Source: Bacillota bacterium (lineage in GTDB: Bacteria; Bacillota; Clostridia; Lachnospirales; Lachnospiraceae). Taken from it: DNA of 8,097 nucleotides. Position numbers and translations under genes: made by a program. Of the stretch, positions 1 to 5,300 are shown in pieces. Every line of letters starts with the position of its first letter. The first letter of the stretch is position 1. The stretch lies in assembly GCA_023437885.1 (NCBI GenBank), contig JAEZFH010000288.1:1-8097 (forward strand), read 5' to 3'. A model generated the notes under the pieces. It saw only the letters and a list, made by a program, of their open reading frames with translations. It had not been told where the DNA came from and searched no databases.

Positions 1-284
1 AAATGATGCTGATCTGCGGACATACCCACCGGCAGAAGTTCCCGAAAAACGATGAACTGCCTTATTTTAATACCGGCTGCTGTATTCGTACCAGAGGCAT
101 CACCGGAATTGAGCTTCTTCACGGAAAAATCATCATGGTGGAATGGAGAATTGCAGCGGATGAGAACGGTGTCGTCCGTATTGAGCGTGTTGTAGCCCGG
201 GGGCCGGAGCCGATTGATAAATATGACTGTAAAAATCATCCTTATTCTGCAAATTGTGCAAATTACGATGAGGATGACGTATAA
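1..284 (+). CDS. Metallophosphoesterase, C-terminal end (partial)
   Basis: The reading frame is open at the left edge and stops with TAA at 282-284, so only the last 93 or so residues are present; the ATG at position 3 is internal, not a start. The fragment begins with the motif CGHTHR (GHTH at 18-29), which is the last metal-binding motif of calcineurin-like phosphoesterases, where the two histidines contribute to the dinuclear metal centre. It is followed by PYFNTGCCIRTRGITGIEL, the typical NTG strand after the GHTH loop, and by a strand-rich tail ending in an acidic DEDD. The substrate cannot be told from the tail; the family includes phosphodiesterases and UDP-sugar or nucleotide hydrolases. 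A Cys pair (CC) sits after the NTG. The family call is fairly secure; the exact function is not. Confidence 0.8.
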   Translation, partial: MMLICGHTHRQKFPKNDELPYFNTGCCIRTRGITGIELLHGKIIMVEWRIAADENGVVRIERVVARGPEPIDKYDCKNHPYSANCANYDEDDV

Positions 285-353
285 ATCCTGTGGAAGCAAT
301 TATATCCTTAATAAAAGCCCGAAACCAAGGGCACGCTATTTATGGAGATGATT

Positions 354-382
354 CGGCTGAAAAGAACATCATTTTTCAGCCG
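354..382. repeat. Perfect 10-bp inverted repeat, hairpin without T-tract
   Basis: CGGCTGAAAA at 354-363 and TTTTCAGCCG at 373-382 are exact reverse complements around a 9-nt loop. It lies 70 nt after the stop of the metallophosphoesterase gene and may stabilise or end its transcript. There is no run of T on either side, so it is not a textbook intrinsic terminator; a second small stem follows at 386-404. Confidence 0.6.
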
Positions 383-480
383 GCAAAAGCATGAAATGTG
401 CTTTAGCCCAGACTTTGCAGCCCGCTTACATGTTAAATCAGGCCTGCGAGCAAGTCTCAGACATGGATATTAGTGTGAAT

Positions 481-530
481 ATTGTGCTGCACAATGTGAA
501 AGCAAGACTTTCACATCCCAAACTCGTGGG
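481..530 (+). promoter_or_regulatory. Three tandem hairpins in the leader of the CBS gene
   Basis: Three stems follow each other: ATTGTG/CACAAT (481-486/490-495, 3-nt loop), a 9-bp stem 494-502/508-516 with loop CAAGA, and CCCA/TGGG (517-520/527-530). The first two share positions 494-495, so they compete slightly. They end 13 nt before the Shine-Dalgarno GGAGG of the CBS gene. This position suggests a role in the 5' leader (stability or expression control) or the end of the upstream transcript. I do not recognise a known riboswitch class. Confidence 0.4.
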
Positions 531-554
531 GTAGCAGCAGAATGGAGGATTAAT

Positions 555-983
555 ATGAAGGTAAGAGATATCATGACAAAGGATGTTGCCTGCCTGCGCT
601 CCGATGATTCTATTGAGCATGCAGCCCAATTAATGAAGCAGTACAATTGCGGTTCCCTTCCGGTATGTACCCAGGATAAGCTGATCGGTATTGTAACCGA
701 CCGGGATATTGCTGTCCGCTCCGTGGCCTCCGGCGAGGATTCCTCCTGCCAGAGAGTCGGCGACATTATGACAAAGGAAGTTGTTTTTGCAAATCCCGAA
801 ACCAATGTGGATGATGCCGCCAGATTAATGAGCGACCGTCAGATCCGCAGGCTTCCCGTCGTAGAAAATAACAGCCTGATTGGTATCGTTGCTCTCGGTG
901 ACATTTCCTTAGAGCCTGCCTGCCAGGAATGTGCTGAGGATGCACTGAAAAACATCTCCCTGCCGGGAAGCAGTATCAGATAA
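555..983 (+). CDS. Two-CBS-domain protein
   Basis: A 142-residue protein consisting of a tandem CBS (Bateman) pair. CBS1 covers about residues 1-58 (VRDIMTKDV at the start, then CGSLPVCTQDKLIGIVTDRDI); CBS2 covers about 68-120 (VGDIMTKEV, then IRRLPVVENNSLIGIVALGDI). Both keep the hallmark DIMT start and the LPVV...LIGIV core. Such stand-alone pairs usually bind adenosine nucleotides (AMP, ATP, SAM or c-di-AMP in different members) and regulate a partner; neither ligand nor partner can be read here. The start is fixed by GGAGG at 544-548, 6 nt before the ATG. An oddity is the six cysteines (13, 32, 38, 65, 123, 126), the last two forming a CxxC just after CBS2, so redox or metal sensitivity is possible but unproven. 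It is followed by its own terminator, so it is probably the last gene of its transcript. Confidence 0.93.
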   Translation: MKVRDIMTKDVACLRSDDSIEHAAQLMKQYNCGSLPVCTQDKLIGIVTDRDIAVRSVASGEDSSCQRVGDIMTKEVVFANPETNVDDAARLMSDRQIRRLPVVENNSLIGIVALGDISLEPACQECAEDALKNISLPGSSIR

Positions 984-1001
984 TTCTTTCCCGAATAAAT
1001 A

Positions 1002-1039
1002 AGCAGTAGTACGGTAAGATGGTACTACTGCTATTTTTT
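1002..1039 (+). terminator. Intrinsic terminator of the CBS gene
   Basis: AGCAGTAGTAC (1002-1012) pairs perfectly with GTACTACTGCT (1022-1032) across a 9-nt loop, and is followed by A and then six T (1034-1039). It begins 18 nt after the CBS stop codon. This is a standard Rho-independent terminator for plus-strand transcripts. Confidence 0.93.
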
Positions 1040-1187
1040 ATGTAAAAGTGGAACTTGAAAAATTCAGTGCACAGAAAAAAATATAGTATTTATGTAGGTT
1101 TACGGTGCAAATTGAATCAAGACACATTTTTCATATCTTTCTATCTTTCTATTTACACCATTTATTATTGTATTTCACTCTATCCAT

Positions 1188-1213
1188 GGTATAATGTCGA
1201 CAGACATTATACC
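1188..1213. repeat. Palindrome copy 1 of the structured element
   Basis: GGTATAATGTC and GACATTATACC are exact reverse complements around the 4-nt loop GACA. The left arm, with the T at 1187, contains TGGTATAAT, a perfect extended -10 sequence. TTGTAT at 1168-1173 lies 16 nt upstream of TATAAT (1190-1195), so the palindrome could overlap an active plus-strand promoter. Confidence 0.75.
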
Positions 1214-1279
1214 AGCGCCGAACGCAGTGAGTGCGCATATCGGCACGATGTGCCGCATACCACAGGAGCTTGCGACTGT

Positions 1280-1304
1280 GGTATAATGTTGGCGGACATT
1301 GTAC
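1280..1304. repeat. Palindrome copy 2 of the structured element
   Basis: GGTATAATGT at 1280-1289 repeats the left arm of copy 1 exactly over 10 bases, and ACATTGTAC at 1296-1304 is its partner with one G-T mismatch. The loop (TGGCGG) differs from copy 1. The left arm is also part of the preceding CTGTGGTAT stem, so the two hairpins exclude each other. It also carries TGGTATAAT, but no matching -35 was seen. Confidence 0.65.
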
Positions 1305-1392
1305 AGGCACTAAGCGCTCATGCCATATATACTTGCACCAGTGCAATAAGTCAACCGGCATACCCAAACCTATGATTAATATATAACTTATA

Positions 1393-1428
1393 TTTACATG
1401 CTTTATCGGTTATTCTTATCATTATAAT
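1393..1428 (+). promoter_or_regulatory. Putative promoter of the membrane protein gene
   Basis: TTTACA (1393-1398, five of six to TTGACA) is followed after 18 nt by TATCAT (1417-1422). A perfect TATAAT at 1423-1428 overlaps the next positions but lacks a good -35 at the usual spacing. Either would start transcription 25-40 nt before the Shine-Dalgarno sequence. Assigned by eye only. Confidence 0.4.
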
Positions 1429-1460
1429 AATGTAAACCAGTTTAGCCGGAGACACATATG

Positions 1461-1466
1461 AGGAGG
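1461..1466 (+). promoter_or_regulatory. Ribosome binding site deciding the start at 1473
   Basis: AGGAGG ends 6 nt before the ATG at 1473, the same spacing seen for the other two complete genes here. The in-frame ATG at 1458 lies upstream of this site and has no Shine-Dalgarno of its own, so the start at 1473 is preferred. Confidence 0.85.
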
Positions 1467-1472
1467 ATTGAA

Positions 1473-2264
1473 ATGAAAAAGTTCAAGATACAACCCGGGA
1501 AGAAGATCAGCGGATTATCCATCGTTTATCTTCTCCTTCGCTTATCCGTAATTTTAGTAATCATTGACCAACTAAAAAGCAGGGACTACGAGAATATATT
1601 TCTTTGTCTCCTGACCCTGATCCTTTTTATGATACCAAGCTTTATTGAAAAGCGCGTTCATATTGATATTCCCGATACGCTGGAGGTCATAATCCTGCTA
1701 TTCATCTATTCTGCGGAGATTCTTGGAGAGATCAATTCCTATTATCTGATCTTTCCCTATTGGGATACCACGCTGCATACCTTAAACGGTTTTCTAGCAG
1801 CAGCGATTGGCTTATCATTGATTGATATTTTGAACAAGAACGACCGTTTTGCAATCTCCCTGTCTCCGGTATTTGTGGCTCTGGTAGCCTTCTGCTTCTC
1901 CATGACCATCGGTGTCATCTGGGAATTATTCGAATTTTCCATGGATCAGCTGCTTGGCTTTGATATGCAGAAGGATACCTATCTGACCTCCTTCCGATCC
2001 GTCCTGTTGAACGAACAGCGAGTAAATATTCCCGTTAAAGTAAATATTGACAGCCTCGTAGTAAATGGCGAGCCCTGGAAGGCCTATATCGATATCGGCC
2101 TTATTGATACCATGATGGATCTGTTGGTTAATTTTATCGGAGCAGCTGTATTCTCCACCTTTGGATATTTCTATATCAAGCAGAGGGGCAAGGGTAATTT
2201 CTTAAAAAGATTCATTCTGAAGTCCAATATCCAGGCTCATCGGAAGGAAGAAACAGAGGAATAG
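1473..2264 (+). CDS. Polytopic membrane protein, YjdF/DUF2238-like
   Basis: A 263-residue integral membrane protein of unknown function. About six hydrophobic segments are visible, near residues 14-33, 40-58, 66-85, 99-118, 128-152 and 213-236. Conserved-looking motifs are YWDTTLHTLNGFLAA (about 90-105), GVIWELFEFSMD (near 145-157) and GLIDTMMDLLVNFIGA (near 208-225). The pattern WD..LH..NGF, WELFE and DTM.DL..N..GA resembles the YjdF (DUF2238) inner-membrane family; charged and polar residues (D, H, E, D) inside membrane segments hint at a catalytic or transport site, but no activity is established for the family. Between the fifth and sixth segments is a polar stretch of about 60 residues, strand-like (VNIPVKVNIDSLVVNGEPW). 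The tail is basic then acidic. The gene stands alone: a long spacer precedes it and a terminator follows. Family assignment is from memory of motifs and moderately sure. Confidence 0.8.
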   Translation: MKKFKIQPGKKISGLSIVYLLLRLSVILVIIDQLKSRDYENIFLCLLTLILFMIPSFIEKRVHIDIPDTLEVIILLFIYSAEILGEINSYYLIFPYWDTTLHTLNGFLAAAIGLSLIDILNKNDRFAISLSPVFVALVAFCFSMTIGVIWELFEFSMDQLLGFDMQKDTYLTSFRSVLLNEQRVNIPVKVNIDSLVVNGEPWKAYIDIGLIDTMMDLLVNFIGAAVFSTFGYFYIKQRGKGNFLKRFILKSNIQAHRKEETEE

Positions 2265-2312
2265 GCAAGTACCCTATCAGTTATCACACAATAAGATTAA
2301 TAACCGGATAGA

Positions 2313-2351
2313 GAAAAAGCATACAAGGCATTATGCCAAGTATGCTTTTTC
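2313..2351. terminator. Bidirectional terminator between convergent genes
   Basis: A 12-bp perfect stem GAAAAAGCATAC (2313-2324) / GTATGCTTTTTC (2340-2351), with an inner GGCA/TGCC (2327-2330/2334-2337) in the loop. Because the stem carries five A on one side and five T on the other, it yields a U-run in both directions. It lies 49 nt after the membrane protein stop and 27 nt after the GH16 stop, serving both. Confidence 0.9.
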
Positions 2352-2377
2352 CTTAAAATTAGATTTTGGTGGTTGTG

Positions 2378-5300
2378 TTACTTAACGGTTACCTTTGTTT
2401 TATAGGTGTAGGTTTTTCCCGTGTATAGCTTTACTTTGGTGGTTATTGTTACCGTACCCGGTTTGTTGCCGGTAACCATTCCGTTCTTATCAATCTTCGC
2501 TACCGACGTATTGCTGGATTGATGGGTGATTACCGCCCTGCCCTTTGCAGAGAAGGATGCTTTCTCTTTCAGACTGCCAACCTTCTCCAGCGTAGCAGGA
2601 AGGCTGACCTTGATTTTCTTCTTCGTTCCTTTGTTCAAGTTCTTCGTCTGATCCACATTAATCTGCGCATTCAGTGGAGTGATCACACTCTTGGAAGGCT
2701 GATCGGACAACATCACATAGCTGCCGCCTTTGATCAGCGGGAACTCCACAAAGCCATCCTTATCCACCCGGTGGGTCGTGCCAAAGGGTACTGCTTCCAG
2801 CTTCCCTGTCTTTGCATTAACTGCATAGAGGTATACCTTCTGCCCGGCTTTGTAATTATCTGTGCCTACATGCAGTCTGATACCAGCTTGTGCGGGGAAT
2901 TCTCCTGCTTGCGCAAAATCAAGAAGCATTCCATCCGCATTATTCTTATCCTTGGCCAGGATTTTCTGTACTTCCTTATTCCCGGAAGCCTTGCCGATAG
3001 CAACACCCAGAGACAGGCTGTCTTGTATGGATGCCTTGACCAGGCTATCCGCATCCATGGTAAATTCATAACGGGTCTTGCCGTTCTCGTCATTTACAAT
3101 ATAGCTGATCGGCTTTTGATTCTTTTTTGCTGCGTTCAAAACCGCCTTCGATAATTTAAGGCCTGGCACCGCAGCTCCATCAGTTCTTGCTTCAATGACG
3201 ATTTTATCTACATCCTCGTTATTGATCTGAGTCAGGAGCGTAAATGGATCAATCACAAGCATGGAAGCAGTGGCATCCAGCTCTGCCACAATTGTTGCTG
3301 CTCCATTTTCCACATGAACCTCAACCGGTGTGCTATCCTCCGGCTTCGGTGAAGGTGTCGGTGCAGATGTCGGCGCAGGTGTCGGTTTATTATTCTCTGA
3401 CGGATCATTTCCTGTGCTGCCTCCCTGGTTTCCGCCCGGATTGGAAGCGTCCCTGACGGTTCCGGTAAGGGCGATGCAGTTGAAGCCGTCCAGTGCCAGT
3501 TCAATCGTATAAGCACCTGTTCCAAGGATGGAAGCAGGAATGACAATCGTTCCGTTTTTCACAGCCCCATCGGGCAAGGCTGAACCGTTTACCATAACCA
3601 GAGCTTTTCGGTCCGGCTTTTCCACGGAGTTCAGGAATTTTGTCTTATAGTCGCCGTCCTTTAACGCAATTACATAATCACTGCCCTTAACCGGAGCGGT
3701 GCCGCTTATAATAGTATCTGCCGGTGCATCCTTTGCTCCCTCCGGAACTTCTGCGGTCATGGATACATTTTTCACCTTAAAGATGCCCGGTGTTACATTT
3801 GGACCGGAGAGTAAGAATTTCAAGAAAATCGGATTGGTGCCATTTGTGAGAGTTGAATTAATAGTATAGTTGAATTGCTTCCACTCTCCAGCATTCATAT
3901 CCAAAGTCTTTTCCATTGTCACTGCCCAGGTATTATCCTCCTGGATATTTACCATGACAGAATTGTTATGCTCTGATTGTGCTTGAAAACTCAGTTTATA
4001 GGTAATCCCCTTCTTAACAGATACAGGAACATACAGCATGCTCATATAATTCAGCTGATGGGTTACCGTCTGGCTGGTAATCTCTCCGTTTTCATTTGTC
4101 GCAGGGGTAACAGAACCGCCATTGTTCAGATTATTCGTCCATCCTGTAGAATCCGTCTTGACCGGTTCTAAAACAACATCGCTGTAATCTATCGTTACGT
4201 TATTGTTGGTGGTACGCACTAAACGGATGTTATCCACCGATACGGTGCTTCCCTTTTCGAATACCAGTGCAAATACAGCCTCTTTATCGGTTACTCCCTT
4301 AGACATTGCGAAGTTTACCGTATAATCTTTCCCTGTGCCGGTTCCTGCAACATCAAGGCTCTGCTTCATATAAACCTTGGAACCGTCTTTGTTCGTAAGC
4401 ACAGCCAAAACCTTAGTTGCTGCCTGAGAGGACAGGTTCAGACTCAGCCTGTAGATATCTGACTGCTGCAGCCAAATACCTTTTTGATAAATCCTCGCAT
4501 TGGTATCATTTGCCGTCACAAGCACCCTGCGGCTGAAATCTCCCTTATCTCCTGCAGCTGGGTCATATTCCGGATGAAGTACGCTCGGTACTTTCACAGC
4601 TGTATTCTCAGTGTGCCAGAAAGCAAGCCGTCCTGTTCCCTGATCGAAAGAACCGTTGTAAATGTGGTTGCCGCCATTCTGATCCGGATTTTTAAAGATA
4701 TCCGTGGTATCGACCTTTTCCGGTTCTACCTGTTTTACGACAACATTCCCAATCCAGACATCACCCGTTGCAAGGCCAAGATCAAACTCCAGGCGGGCGG
4801 TCGGATCCGAATCCTTATCCATTGTAAATTGATGTGTATAATGTTTCATGGCAGTTGTCAGTCCAACTGTCTTAGATACACCATAACCTGCCCAGCCGTT
4901 ATCAGCATCACCGCAGGGCTTGAGCAGAAAATCCCTGTCCGCAGAAGCCTTCGCATCAAAGCTGATTTCATAAGTATAGCCGCTTGCAAACGGAAAATGC
5001 TTGATCAACTGAATCGCATAATTAAAGCTTCCACCCTTTGTAATACTGGCTTTTGCATAATCCTTACCCTCAATCGTATCCTTGGAAACTGTTGCCTCAC
5101 CGCTAAAACTGCCTACAAAGAACTGCCAATCTGCGCTGGTCGGCTCTACATTAGCTACGCCATTGGTATTTAAGGTTGAAAATCCAGTATCTTTAACATA
5201 GTCACCATTAACGCCTGTCGGCTGATATGCAGGGCTTTCAAAGCTCGCCTTGTCCCTGTTCGTCTCCGGAGCTGTCAGATTTTCCTCAAGGTTCTGATAG

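Larger units (their letters stand above)
285..543. other. Spacer with several hairpins between metallophosphoesterase and CBS gene
   Basis: No gene is supported in these 259 bases. They hold inverted repeats: GCCC/GGGC at 317-320 and 329-332, a perfect 10-bp stem at 354-363/373-382, AAAGCA/TGCTTT at 386-391/399-404, and three consecutive hairpins at 481-530 just before the CBS gene. None has a clear T-tract, so the terminator of the upstream gene is uncertain. No strong -35/-10 pair was found by eye. Confidence 0.5.
1188..1346. repeat. Hairpin-dense intergenic element (candidate mobile repeat or structured RNA)
   Basis: At least seven inverted repeats lie in 159 bp: 11-bp perfect stem 1188-1198/1203-1213; nested stems 1217-1221/1240-1244 with 1223-1226/1232-1235 inside; CGGCAC/GTGCCG at 1241-1246/1250-1255; 9-bp ATACCACAG/CTGTGGTAT at 1257-1265/1276-1284; GTATAATGT/ACATTGTAC at 1281-1289/1296-1304 with one G-T pair; GGCA/TGCC at 1306-1309/1321-1324; TTGCAC/GTGCAA at 1333-1338/1341-1346. 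The first and fifth are copies of one palindrome, 92 bp apart. The compactness, the repeated palindrome and the base composition unlike the flanks fit a MITE- or REP-like intergenic repeat, or a structured non-coding RNA. No target-site duplication or terminal inverted repeat was identified with confidence. Confidence 0.6.
1040..1460. other. Long intergenic region: AT-rich flanks around a structured island
   Basis: No protein gene is supported. An open frame at 1055-1375 has no plausible ribosome binding site, no recognisable domain, and runs straight through the palindromes, so it is not called. The left (1040-1180) and right (1350-1440) flanks are AT-rich. The middle, 1188-1346, is richer in G+C and almost completely covered by inverted repeats, described separately. 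The right flank holds the likely promoter of the membrane protein gene. Confidence 0.6.

Noticed and set aside
1188..1346. CRISPR array
   Set aside because: Only two copies of the palindrome, no regular spacer length and no cas gene nearby.
1055..1375. Open frame of 106 codons on the plus strand in the intergenic island
   Set aside because: No ribosome binding site, no recognisable domain, Cys/Tyr/His-rich composition, and it runs through a chain of palindromes; the palindromes explain the sequence better.
1458..1472. Upstream ATG for the membrane protein
   Set aside because: The strong AGGAGG at 1461-1466 lies after this ATG and at the right distance from the ATG at 1473; the extra five codons would encode the Shine-Dalgarno itself.
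4484..5173. Plus-strand open frame of 229 codons opposite the GH16 gene, and the other frames overlapping that gene
   Set aside because: They lie antisense to a well-supported coding sequence with clear domains and show no domain or ribosome binding site of their own.
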